Shown in pieces: positions 15,518-22,454 of a stretch of 41,850 nucleotides of DNA. This DNA is from an uncultured Ruminococcus sp. (lineage in GTDB: Bacteria > Bacillota > Clostridia > Oscillospirales > Ruminococcaceae). Location: the NCBI GenBank assembly GCA_900539095.1, contig UQAR01000009.1:1-41850 (forward strand). The letters run 5' to 3'. Each line of letters starts with the position of its first letter. The first letter of the stretch is position 1. A model generated the notes under the pieces. That model had not been told where the DNA came from, did not search any database, and saw nothing but the letters and a program-made list of their open reading frames with translations. The translations under genes were made by a program, and so were the position numbers.

Positions 15518-15838
15518 ATGTCAAGATATATTGACGCAGAAAAGTTAAAGTGTTCTATTGATTCGGAAACAGACAGCATATTTGATTGGGATATGACCAT
15601 AGAAGAACTTTATTATAACCTGTGCAAACTGGTTGATGATGAACCTACCGCAGACGTGCAGGAAGCAAGGCACGGAAAGTGGGAAAGCACAGAATTAATG
15701 TATGAAAACGGCTGTACAAGATGTAGTGAATGTAAAACAGAATATTATGCAAGCGATTTAGAAGAAATATGCGGCGATACGTTCCCGACTTATTGTCCAC
15801 TTTGCGGAGCAAGAATGGACGGTGTTGCTAATGGCTGA
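15518..15838 (+). CDS. Phage zinc-ribbon protein
   Basis: The 106-aa product ends in a zinc ribbon: CTRCSECKTEYY and, after a gap, YCPLCGARM. The N-terminus (MSRYIDAEKLKCSID...DDEPTADVQ) is typical of a widespread Firmicute phage family that carries this ribbon. GAGGTATAACA is upstream of the start. The function is unknown, although nucleic-acid binding is likely. Confidence 0.75.
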   Translation: MSRYIDAEKLKCSIDSETDSIFDWDMTIEELYYNLCKLVDDEPTADVQEARHGKWESTELMYENGCTRCSECKTEYYASDLEEICGDTFPTYCPLCGARMDGVANG

Positions 15839-16229
15839 CCCTATGACCATGTCACGCCTGAAAGCCTACCGCAGGAACGCCTCAGCCATTGAGGACATCA
15901 AGACAGAGCTTTCGGGCAAGTACGTTGCCGACAGTATCAGCGTATGCACTCCACCGTCCTACACGCCCCACAGCACACGCATAGACGGCTTTCTGCCAAG
16001 CGGCGATACACTTTCGCTGCTGTGTGAGCAGGCACGTTTGGAGCGTGAACAGAGGGCTGTGGAGGAGTTTATCAAGGGGATAGAGGACTGTCAGACACGG
16101 CGAATGTTCGTGCTGAAATTCATCAAGGGTAAGACGTACTTGCAGATAGCTATGCAGGTGAGTGGTGGAAGAATCACAGAGGATGCAGTTGAAAAGAAGA
16201 TAAAAAGATATATTTCAAAAAAATCTTGA
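15831..16229 (+). CDS. ArpU/DUF1492-type late transcription regulator
   Basis: The 132-aa protein has an N-terminal helical half and a C-terminal sigma-region-4-like helix-turn-helix (RMFVLKFIKGKTYLQIAMQVSGGRITEDAVEKKIKRYI, summarised, about 86-128). Proteins of this kind (ArpU, RinA, DUF1492) switch on the late operon in Firmicute phages. The position as last early gene and before the late leader fits. It overlaps the zinc-ribbon gene by 8 bases. Two tandem TTGTCGGTT repeats start one base after its stop codon and a third lies before the terminase; these are candidate binding sites. Confidence 0.75.
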   Translation: MADPMTMSRLKAYRRNASAIEDIKTELSGKYVADSISVCTPPSYTPHSTRIDGFLPSGDTLSLLCEQARLEREQRAVEEFIKGIEDCQTRRMFVLKFIKGKTYLQIAMQVSGGRITEDAVEKKIKRYISKKS

Positions 16230-16230
16230 T

Positions 16231-16264
16231 TTGTCGGTTTTGTCGGTTTTCACTATGCTATAAT
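16231..16264 (+). promoter_or_regulatory. Candidate late promoter with tandem TTGTCGGTT repeats
   Basis: TTGTCGGTT occurs twice in tandem (16231-16239 and 16240-16248), followed by an extended -10 box TGCTATAAT (16256-16264). No TTGACA-like -35 is present, which suits activation by the ArpU-like protein. A third TTGTCGGTT is at 17485-17493. Confidence 0.55.
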
Positions 16265-16269
16265 TTATA

Positions 16270-16560
16270 CTGAGGAAAGTGTAGATGTACCTCAGACTTG
16301 TACTTTCATTGAAGTCACCTCCAATTTTCTAAGCCCCGTAAGGGGCTATGCAGAACGTGAGTGCATGAGCTTGCGGTTTGCCCATACGGTCAGTTGGTTT
16401 CCCGACAAAGCCAGCACATAATATTTGAACCGCCGCCAAGCTTTCGGGCTTCGGGCGGTGTATGCAGGGAGAGCGTGCCAGCTCAACATCTGCTCCAACA
16501 TTTACTTAACTCCTTATAATATATTTGCGAGAGGCACTCCTATGGGGGTGTCTTTTGCGT
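16270..16560 (+). ncRNA. Structured late-leader RNA candidate
   Basis: After the promoter at 16231-16264 there is no plausible gene, but GC rises and hairpins follow one another: CTGAGG/CCTCAG (16270-16275, 16290-16295), AGCCCC/GGGGCT (about 16333-16348), ATGCA/TGCAT, GTTGG/CCGAC, ACCGCC/GGCGGT around an AAGC/GCTT inner stem, and GAGC/GCTC. The last is a 14-bp hairpin (about 16527-16558) with several G-U pairs and loop TATG, next to TTTT. G-U pairs show the plus strand is the folded one. It may be a leader that controls late transcription, a packaging element or an unknown RNA. I cannot assign a known family. Confidence 0.5.
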
Positions 16561-16607
16561 TTAGTACTTACAAATTCGTAGAAACAATGATCAAAAGCAT
16601 TGACAAA

Positions 16608-16636
16608 ATGAATTTATTTATGGTTAATAAATTCAT
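16608..16636. repeat. Inverted repeat, 11-bp arms
   Basis: ATGAATTTATT (16608-16618) and AATAAATTCAT (16626-16636) flank TATGGTT. A TTGACA is just upstream (16600-16605), but the -10 region is weak. It could be an operator or an AT-rich hairpin. Confidence 0.5.
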
Positions 16637-16695
16637 ATAAGCTGAAATATTTTCATATCTATATGCATATGACAGATGTATTTTAAAACTTATGG

Positions 16696-16724
16696 TTGAC
16701 AACACTACGGCATTATGGTATAAT
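16696..16724 (+). promoter_or_regulatory. Full-consensus promoter of the convergent small RNA
   Basis: Perfect TTGACA (16696-16701), 17-base spacer, perfect TATAAT (16719-16724). It is one of the strongest promoters in the window yet serves no protein gene. Confidence 0.85.
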
Positions 16725-16730
16725 ATATAA

Positions 16731-16831
16731 GATTATTGCAATTAAAAATTGCGATGGTTAGACACAATGATTGAGAGTGTACAATAAGTAGTAAATAAAA
16801 AAAGAAGGCAGTTGGTGGCTACCTTCTTTTT
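16731..16831 (+). ncRNA. Candidate antitoxin-type small RNA, about 100 nt
   Basis: The expected start is near G16731. The RNA has a 5' hairpin of 8 bp (16736-16743 with 16747-16754), a single-stranded middle with no useful frame, and the terminator stem AAAAAGAAGG/CCTTCTTTTT (16799-16808, 16822-16831). The terminator loop has UUGG, a YUNR U-turn motif common in antisense RNA loops. The terminator is palindromic and serves the opposite-strand 53-aa peptide gene. The two transcripts overlap over the terminator, as in the Fst/par type I toxin-antitoxin locus. The antitoxin role is inference. Confidence 0.6.
16799..16831. terminator. Bidirectional terminator shared by small RNA and peptide gene
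   Basis: The stem AAAAAGAAGG/CCTTCTTTTT gives T runs on both strands (T5 on plus, T7 on minus). It lies between two convergent transcription units. Confidence 0.85.
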
Positions 16832-16841
16832 GGGGCTTGTC

Positions 16842-17003
16842 TTATTTTGAATTAAACATCAAGTTAGTGATAACTGCTATGATTACATCAATGGTTGCTT
16901 CTGGGAAGATACGCAATGTGAAACAAATCACTAGTGTAAGAATAGACACTTCAAGCGAGCTATACATCCTACTACTCGATGAGCGGTTGTTTCTATCGCT
17001 CAT
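16842..17003 (-). CDS. 53-aa membrane peptide, candidate type I toxin
   Basis: The frame opens MSDRNNRSSSSRMYSSLEVS and then has a transmembrane stretch (ILTLVICFTLRIF) and a second hydrophobic segment (TIDVIIAVITNLMF), ending NSK. AAAGGAGAG precedes the ATG by about 10 bases. A start at residue 13 (MYSSLEVS) would give 41 aa. It is isolated: a minus-strand terminator (17093-17130) lies upstream and the bidirectional terminator follows 10 bases after the stop. The convergent small RNA makes a type I toxin the best guess. The sequence is not clearly like Fst, TxpA or BsrG. I see no perfect promoter for it between 17092 and 17020. Confidence 0.6.
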   Translation of the reverse strand: MSDRNNRSSSSRMYSSLEVSILTLVICFTLRIFPEATIDVIIAVITNLMFNSK

Positions 17004-17092
17004 ATTATACACTCTCCTTTCTTGGTATTATTTTCTTTTAAAACTTGTCCTATTGCCTCACATTTAGTTCGGCTTGGTTTTAAATTGGTTAT

Positions 17093-17130
17093 AAAAAAAG
17101 TACAAGTGGAAATACACTCCCACTTGTACT
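17093..17130 (-). terminator. Minus-strand terminator upstream of the peptide gene
   Basis: AGTACAAGTGG (17099-17109) pairs perfectly with CCACTTGTACT (17120-17130); read on the minus strand, T7 follows (17099-17093). No T run follows on the plus strand. It insulates the 53-aa peptide gene. Confidence 0.85.
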
Positions 17131-17148
17131 AACTTGCAACTCGAATAC

Positions 17149-17185
17149 TGTGTCAAACAGTTGCTAAGTGATAAAGTTTGACACA
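17149..17185. repeat. Inverted repeat TGTGTCAAAC/GTTTGACACA
   Basis: Ten-base perfect arms (17149-17158 and 17176-17185) flank 17 bases. Each arm contains a TTGACA facing outward, but neither has a good -10 box. A repressor operator is one possibility. Confidence 0.5.
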
Positions 17186-17361
17186 ATTTGGCTATTTGTG
17201 TGCAACAAAAATATAGTAGGATGTAGGTGCGATATATTCAATATCATTTTGAGTATTAACATTCTGATTTCCTCGTCAAATTTAAGGGCTTATTTTTTAC
17301 AGTCTAGTCGCCATTTGTTATTTAAATTACGGTTGGTTTATTTTATTTGCAGTGTACTGCC

Positions 17362-17403
17362 ATCCATGTATTATACATGGATTTTTATTATACATGGATT
17401 TTT
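17362..17403 (+). terminator. Terminator-like hairpin with duplicated 3' arm
   Basis: ATCCATGTAT (17362-17371) can pair with ATACATGGAT at 17373-17382, followed by T5, or with the copy at 17390-17399, followed by T6. The 16-base unit TTATACATGGATTTTT is repeated (17371-17386 and 17388-17403). The rest of 17186-17480 is AT-rich and I see no supported gene in it. Confidence 0.55.
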
Positions 17404-17484
17404 TGGCCTTTTTATAAATAATATATTAACATTGTTTAAAGAATTGTCAGTTGGTTGAAATTTAACTTTTCATTAAATTTATAT

Positions 17485-17493
17485 TTGTCGGTT
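17485..17493 (+). promoter_or_regulatory. Third TTGTCGGTT element, upstream of terminase
   Basis: It is identical to the tandem repeats at 16231-16248 and lies 100 bases before the terminase start. TATTAT-like sequence follows within 10 bases. It is a candidate binding site for the ArpU-like late regulator. Confidence 0.5.
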
Positions 17494-17526
17494 TTATTAT
17501 ATCAGAGTATTTCCGTTAATATTGCG

Positions 17527-17563
17527 AAAATGAGTTTGGTAGCTTACCAGGCTCATTTTTTTT
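17527..17563 (+). terminator. Terminator in the late-operon leader
   Basis: AATGAG..TGGTA and TACCA..CTCATT form an interrupted stem around GCT, followed by T8. It ends 31 bases before the terminase ATG and I see no promoter after it, so late transcription must read through it. Confidence 0.75.
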
Positions 17564-17594
17564 ATAAATAAATTAGTTAATCGAGGTGAGGTGA

Positions 17595-19232
17595 ATGCCG
17601 AATGAAAAGAATTTAATAGTTCCAAGCTCGAGTGAAGCTCGAAAAAACGGCTCAAAAGGCGGTAAAAAATCAGGCGAAGTCCGCAGACGTAAAAAGACTA
17701 TGAAACAGGTAATGGACTTTCTGCTTGAACAGCCTGCCAATACCAGAGCCGACTATGAGTTCCTCGTTGAGCAGGGCATTGACCTTAACAGCCTCGACCC
17801 TGACTTCATAAATAATATGCTCCTCGTCAATGCGGCTCTTATGGCGAGGGCAAAGCAAGGGGACGTTGCAGCGGTGAAAGAGCTGCGTGACATTATCCGT
17901 GATGACGATATGCTCAAACATAAGATTAAATACGATAACGCAAGGCTCAGGCTTGAAAAACAAAAGCTTGAGCCTGTTTCTATGCCTGATAAGGCGTACA
18001 GCGGTATCCCTGCGAGCCTTGTTGCTCCTACGTTCTCACCCGTCCTGTTCGATATTGCAGAGCAGGAACATTCCGAGTATGTTTTCCCTGGCGGACGTGG
18101 CTCGACTAAATCTTCATTCTGCGGTCTGAACGTTATCGACCTGCTTATGAAGAACGAGAATATGCACGCCTGCGTCCTGCGTTCTGTGGCGAATACTCTT
18201 AAAGACAGCGTTTATTCTCAGATACTCTGGGCAATATCTGCACTTGGTCTTGATGATGAGTTTGCCTGCACAAAGTCGCCCCTTGAAATCACACGCATTT
18301 CAACAGGGCAGAAAATATACTTTCGTGGTGCTGATGACCCGCACAAGATAAAGTCTATTAAGCCGCCTTTTGGCTATATCGGCATCGTGTGGTTTGAGGA
18401 GCTTGACCAGTTCGGCGGTGAAGAAGCTGTGCGAACGATAGAACAGTCTGTTATAAGAGGCGGCGAGAGAGCATATAAATTCAAGTCTTTCAACCCTCCG
18501 AAGTCGGCTCAGAACTGGGCGAATAAGTACATCAAAGTGCCGAGAACGGACAGACTCGTTACCGAAAGCACTTATCTAACTGTGCCGAAAAAGTGGCTTG
18601 GCAAGCCTTTTCTTGATGACGCCGAATTTCTCAAAGAAACCAATCCCACTGCCTATGAGAACGAGTATATGGGCGTTGCAAACGGCACAGGCGGCAATGT
18701 TTTCGATAACGTCCTCATAAGAGAGATAACCGACGACGAGATAGCACAGTTCGATAACATCTATAACGGCGTTGACTGGGGCTGGTATCCCGACCTTTAC
18801 GCTTTTGTCAGAGTGCATTACGCTCCTGCTCAGCACACGCTGTTCATATGGCAGGAGTACACCTGCAACAAAACAAAGAATGTTGATACCGCAAAGCATT
18901 TGCTGGAGCTTGGTATCACGGCAAACGATCTTATCACCTGCGACAGTGCAGAGAACAAGTCTGTTGAAGATTACAGAGCATACGGCTTGCTTGCAAGAGG
19001 TGCAGAGAAAGGCCCTAACAGCAGGGAGTATTCATATAAGTGGCTGCAATCTCTGCGAAGTATCGTTATAGATAACAAGCGTTGTCCTGTGGCTTGCGAG
19101 GAGTTCATCAACTGCGAATATGACAGGGATAAAGAGGGCAACGTTATAAGCGGATATCCCGACGGCAATGACCACGTTATCGACGCCGTTCGGTATGCAA
19201 TGGAAAGAGTATGGAAAAGGCGGGGTCAGTAA
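17595..19232 (+). CDS. Terminase, PBSX-type large subunit with small-subunit-like N-terminus
   Basis: The 545-aa protein packages phage DNA. Residues about 140-545 are a PBSX-family TerL: Walker A in PGGRGSTKSS (about 168-177), Walker B in IGIVWFEELDQF (about 258-269), and nuclease-domain acidic residues in NGVDWGWYPD, ITCDSAENKS and HVIDAVRYAM. Residues 1-130 (KNGSKGGKKSGEVRRRKKTM, then a helical part ending NARLRLEKQKLE) look like a terminase small subunit fused on; no separate terS gene is present. The start has GAGGTGAGGTGA upstream. It is the first late gene. Confidence 0.9.
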   Translation: MPNEKNLIVPSSSEARKNGSKGGKKSGEVRRRKKTMKQVMDFLLEQPANTRADYEFLVEQGIDLNSLDPDFINNMLLVNAALMARAKQGDVAAVKELRDIIRDDDMLKHKIKYDNARLRLEKQKLEPVSMPDKAYSGIPASLVAPTFSPVLFDIAEQEHSEYVFPGGRGSTKSSFCGLNVIDLLMKNENMHACVLRSVANTLKDSVYSQILWAISALGLDDEFACTKSPLEITRISTGQKIYFRGADDPHKIKSIKPPFGYIGIVWFEELDQFGGEEAVRTIEQSVIRGGERAYKFKSFNPPKSAQNWANKYIKVPRTDRLVTESTYLTVPKKWLGKPFLDDAEFLKETNPTAYENEYMGVANGTGGNVFDNVLIREITDDEIAQFDNIYNGVDWGWYPDLYAFVRVHYAPAQHTLFIWQEYTCNKTKNVDTAKHLLELGITANDLITCDSAENKSVEDYRAYGLLARGAEKGPNSREYSYKWLQSLRSIVIDNKRCPVACEEFINCEYDRDKEGNVISGYPDGNDHVIDAVRYAMERVWKRRGQ

Positions 19233-19235
19233 GCT

Positions 19236-20594
19236 ATGGGCATTATTTCAAAAATAAGGGAGTGGATAAGCAGAATGCTTTCAAAGTCAGATATAAAGGG
19301 CGTTTACGGTATTGATATCGCCGTGACGGACAGTATGATAAGAGCTATCGACAAGTGGGACAGAATGTATGCAGGTAATGCAGCACCCAAGGGAGTTCAC
19401 TCTCTGCGGCTTGAACACGCTGTTGTGAGGGAGTTTGCAAACACGGCTATCAATGAAATGGCCCTGAAAGTTTCCAACGATAAGCTTGATGCCATAATGA
19501 AAAACGCCCTTGAAAACCTCAATAAAAATCTGCAAAGAGGTCTTGCAACAGGAGCAATGATAATAAAGCCGCTGGGTGCTGATAAGGTGCAGTATGTTCC
19601 GCAGTCGCAGTTCATTCCTGTGGAGTATGACGTGAACGGCAGGCTTATAAAGGTCATTTTCCCTGAGATAAAACGCATGGGCGATAATGATTACCGCATA
19701 AGGCTTGAATATCACGCTCTGGACTATGAAAAAGGGCTGACTATTACAAACAGGGCTTTCCGTTCCAATGACGGCGTGTCTCTTGGTGCTGAGATACCTC
19801 TCGCGGCTGTTGCAGAGTGGGCGGAGCTTATCCCTCAGATAGCCTATCCCCTTATGCTGCAACCCTCTTTCGGCTATTATGTCAACCCTATCGACAATAC
19901 AGTTGACGGTTCACATTCAGGCGTATCAGTGTTCGCAGGGGCGGAAGAAGTCATAAGAAAAGCTGATATCCAATTCGGCAGGCTCGATTGGGAGTTTGAA
20001 TCGGGAGAACGTGCAATAGACGTTGACGAGGCTGTGCTAAGACCTGTTACAGACCCGTTCACAGGTAAGAAACGTGCAGAAATGCCTAAGCTCAATGAAC
20101 GGCTTTTCAGAGGGGTAAACGTGTCGGCTGGCACGAGCGGCGACTTTTATCACGAGTTCTCACCGCAGTTAAGGCAGGCGGATTTTATCGCAGGACTTGA
20201 AGAATACAAGCGTGAGATAGAGTTTGCTGTGGGGCTGTCCTATGGGGATATCTCAAACCCTCAGACAGTTGATAAGACGGCAACGGAGATAAAGTCCTCA
20301 AAGCAGAGAAAGTTCGATACTGTCACGGCGATACAGAATAATCTCCGTGTCTGCCTTGAAGACCTCTGCTATTCGCTGGCGTTTTATAATGGGCTTACTC
20401 AAAGCGGTTATGAGCTGTCTGTGAACTTCGAGGACAGTATCCTTGCAGATGATGAAACAAAGCGTGCAAGCGATCGTCAGGACGTTTCTATGGGCATTAT
20501 GCCACTGTGGGAATACCGAATGAAATGGTATGGTGAGGACGAGGAAACGGCTAAGAAAATGACCTCTGACAGCACCGCAGAGGTAATAGAATAA
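19236..20594 (+). CDS. Portal protein (A118/SPP1 Gp6-like)
   Basis: The 452-aa protein forms the ring through which DNA enters the capsid. Order after terminase and before the MuF-like minor capsid gene, length, and internal features fit the A118-type portal: an N-terminal helical part, the beta-rich middle (VQYVPQSQFIPVEYDVNGRLIKVIF, summarised), a YEKGLTITNRAF segment, and the late helix motif YGDISNPQTVDKTATEIKSSKQRK. It overlaps the next gene by one base. Confidence 0.9.
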   Translation: MGIISKIREWISRMLSKSDIKGVYGIDIAVTDSMIRAIDKWDRMYAGNAAPKGVHSLRLEHAVVREFANTAINEMALKVSNDKLDAIMKNALENLNKNLQRGLATGAMIIKPLGADKVQYVPQSQFIPVEYDVNGRLIKVIFPEIKRMGDNDYRIRLEYHALDYEKGLTITNRAFRSNDGVSLGAEIPLAAVAEWAELIPQIAYPLMLQPSFGYYVNPIDNTVDGSHSGVSVFAGAEEVIRKADIQFGRLDWEFESGERAIDVDEAVLRPVTDPFTGKKRAEMPKLNERLFRGVNVSAGTSGDFYHEFSPQLRQADFIAGLEEYKREIEFAVGLSYGDISNPQTVDKTATEIKSSKQRKFDTVTAIQNNLRVCLEDLCYSLAFYNGLTQSGYELSVNFEDSILADDETKRASDRQDVSMGIMPLWEYRMKWYGEDEETAKKMTSDSTAEVIE

Positions 20595-22162
20595 TGCTCA
20601 AAGCAAGCGAGATAGAGCGGGTTTCAATGGTTCTTGACAAGCCTCTGCGTGACCTTGAAATGCAGATAATGGAGGATATCGTCCGCAGGATAAAGATAAA
20701 CGGCGAGATAACACGTTCGGCAGATTGGCAGATATACAGGCTTCACGAGCTTGGAATGAGCAAGCGTGAGATAAAGAAAGCCATAGCCGATAACCTTGAC
20801 CTCTCCAAAGCTGAGATAAAAGAGCTGTACAATGATATCCTGCAAAAAGGCTATGAATGGGACGATAGCATATACAAGACCAAAGGCAAGGCACGGATAC
20901 CCCTTGAAGAAAATGAGGGTCTGCAAAGGCTGCTGTCGGCTGTATCGGAGCAGACTTCGGGGGAGCTTAAAAACATATCTCAGTCACTCGGATTTGCAGT
21001 AAAACAGCCTGACGGCAAACTTAAATTCACGCAGGCGGCTGACTTTTATCAGCAGAGCCTTGATAACGCCATGATGGGCATAGCAAGCGGAGCGTTCGAT
21101 TATAACACGGTCATAAAGAAAGTCATTTCGGATATGACGAACTCAGGTCTACGTACTGTGGACTATGCCACAGGCTGGAGCAACAGGGCAGACGTAGCCG
21201 CAAGGCGTTCGGTGATGACAGGGCTTTCACAGCTAACCGCAAAAATGAATGAGGACAACGCCAAAGAGCTTGGCACAGACTATTTTGAAGTCACTTGGCA
21301 CAGCGGGGCTAGACCCTCTCACCAAGAATGGCAGGGCAAGGTCTACAGCAAAAAAGAGCTTGAAACTATCTGCGGTCTTGGTACTGTGACAGGTCTGTGC
21401 GGAGCAAATTGCTATCACGATTATTACCCCTTTATCCCCGGCATATCTGAGCGTTCCTACACAGACGAGGAGCTTGCACAGATGAACGCAGAGGAGAACA
21501 AGCCTGTTAAATACGGCGATAAAGAGTACACAAAGTATGAGGCTTTACAGCGGCAAAGAAAGCTTGAAACTGCAATGAGAGCCCAGCGACAGAAAATACA
21601 TCTTCTTGAAGAGGCAGGTGCTGATGAGGAAGATATCATCAACGCACGCTGCCGATATCGTGGCACTTCCCAGGAGTATACAAGGTTTTCAAAAGCAATG
21701 GGTCTGCCTCAGCAGAGAGAGCGTGTGAACGCCGACGGACTGGGGAATATCGGGGTGGGAAAAACCAAGATAGACTTGACGCAAAAAGACTATAGTGATA
21801 TAATTGATATGAAAGGTAAGATGTCGGATAGAGACGTGCGAAAGTGGTACAGACACCATAACAAAAATATCCCTCAGCTTATTGACAAAAGCAAGTCTAT
21901 TGAAGAACAGGCAAGACAAGCTTGTGAACTGCGTAACAAGTATCGCTTTCAGGCAAGAGAGTTAATGGAAGATCAAAAAGCTCGTAAAACCCTTGACCAG
22001 ACCGACCCTATCATTTCTTTTGAAGACTTGGTGTCAGATAAAATGGCACGAAAAAACATGAGCAGAGAAGATGCTGTAGCAGACACTTTGAAGACCGCTG
22101 TAAAAACACGAAGATCAGTAGATAAAAGGTATGGATTGGAGGATCGCAATGAAGAAATATGA
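20594..22162 (+). CDS. MuF-like minor capsid protein with C-terminal toxin-like domain
   Basis: The 522-aa protein begins as a phage minor capsid protein (about 1-290), with the conserved HSGARPSHQEWQGKVYSKKE and CGLGTVTGLCGANCYHDYYPF segments of the MuF/minor capsid 2 family; MuF proteins ride in the capsid near the portal. A coiled linker (about 300-385) leads to a basic C-terminal domain (about 390-522), with motifs VRKWYRHHNKNIPQLID, EEQARQACELRNKYR and ARELMEDQKAR. Temperate phages of Firmicutes are known to fuse polymorphic toxins to MuF. The DNA is AT-richer here and a promoter lies at its boundary (21776). The next gene overlaps by 14 bases and is immunity-like. The toxic activity is unknown. 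Confidence 0.8.
   Translation: MLKASEIERVSMVLDKPLRDLEMQIMEDIVRRIKINGEITRSADWQIYRLHELGMSKREIKKAIADNLDLSKAEIKELYNDILQKGYEWDDSIYKTKGKARIPLEENEGLQRLLSAVSEQTSGELKNISQSLGFAVKQPDGKLKFTQAADFYQQSLDNAMMGIASGAFDYNTVIKKVISDMTNSGLRTVDYATGWSNRADVAARRSVMTGLSQLTAKMNEDNAKELGTDYFEVTWHSGARPSHQEWQGKVYSKKELETICGLGTVTGLCGANCYHDYYPFIPGISERSYTDEELAQMNAEENKPVKYGDKEYTKYEALQRQRKLETAMRAQRQKIHLLEEAGADEEDIINARCRYRGTSQEYTRFSKAMGLPQQRERVNADGLGNIGVGKTKIDLTQKDYSDIIDMKGKMSDRDVRKWYRHHNKNIPQLIDKSKSIEEQARQACELRNKYRFQARELMEDQKARKTLDQTDPIISFEDLVSDKMARKNMSREDAVADTLKTAVKTRRSVDKRYGLEDRNEEI
21776..21804 (+). promoter_or_regulatory. Internal promoter at the toxin-domain boundary
   Basis: TTGACG (21776-21781), 17-base spacer, perfect TATAAT (21799-21804), inside the minor capsid coding region. 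Its transcript would cover the toxin-domain end, the immunity-like gene and possibly the DUF2829 gene, and so could express them in the lysogen. An in-frame ATG (MSDRDV) with AAAGG lies just downstream. Confidence 0.65.
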
Positions 22163-22388
22163 ATACAATATTTGCACGGCTGCGGACAAAGAAATTTTTG
22201 ATAAGCAATGTGCAGCATTGGAAAAGCATATTCCAGGCATTGAACGGTCCGATATGCTGACAGATGTTGACGGCTCACAAACGCAGATATATGAATTAAA
22301 CGGAAAGAAGATAATCGTACACAACAGTTACTATATTGACGCTGTGTACATTGATTCAGAAGTTGAACTTACAGAGTATTTCAAATGA
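22149..22388 (+). CDS. Candidate immunity protein to the MuF-linked toxin
   Basis: The start at 22149 is chosen because GGAGG lies 6 bases before it (22138-22142); 22131 is an upstream in-frame ATG with a weaker site. The 79-aa product is small and rather acidic toward its end (IDAVYIDSEVELTEYF), like many immunity proteins that mask basic toxins. It overlaps the toxin-domain gene by 14 bases and is followed by a terminator. No family is recognised. The role rests on context only. Confidence 0.6.
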   Translation: MKKYEYNICTAADKEIFDKQCAALEKHIPGIERSDMLTDVDGSQTQIYELNGKKIIVHNSYYIDAVYIDSEVELTEYFK

Positions 22389-22394
22389 TAATTT

Positions 22395-22426
22395 TACCGC
22401 TTGACTAAGGTCGGGCGGTATTTTTA
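22395..22426 (+). terminator. Terminator after the immunity-like gene
   Basis: TACCGCTTGAC (22395-22405) pairs with GTCGGGCGGTA (22410-22420), two pairs being G-U, then T5. A competing small palindrome GGTATTTTTATACC (22417-22430) overlaps its right arm and T run. Confidence 0.75.
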
Positions 22427-22454
22427 TACCCAAAATCAGAAAGGACGGATAAAT

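Noticed and set aside
16600..16628. TTGACA at 16600-16605 as a promoter
   Set aside because: The hexamer 17 bases downstream (GTTAAT) is poor and the region is mainly an inverted repeat.
16425..16640. 71-aa plus-strand frame
   Set aside because: It lies over the structured RNA and its terminator, has no ribosome site and an implausible composition.
16769..17020. Similar words GAGAGTGTACAATA (small RNA) and GAGAGTGTATAATA (peptide mRNA) as pairing repeats
   Set aside because: They have the same sense in both transcripts, so they are not complementary and cannot act like the Fst direct repeats.
16837..17067. 76-aa plus-strand frame
   Set aside because: It is the opposite strand of the 53-aa peptide gene, without a ribosome site.
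17151..17183. Two outward TTGACA boxes as divergent promoters
   Set aside because: Neither has a TATAAT-like hexamer at 16-18 bases; only the inverted repeat itself is reported.
17164..17262. 32-aa hydrophobic minus-strand frame (MLILKMILNIS...) with a GAGGAAA upstream
   Set aside because: It precedes the terminator at 17130-17093 and could be another peptide gene, but short hydrophobic frames are frequent in AT-rich DNA and no promoter is visible.
17168..17458. 96-aa plus-strand frame in the AT-rich gap
   Set aside because: GTG start without a ribosome site, very high Ile/Leu/Phe/Ser content as expected from AT-rich noncoding DNA, and it crosses a terminator-like hairpin.
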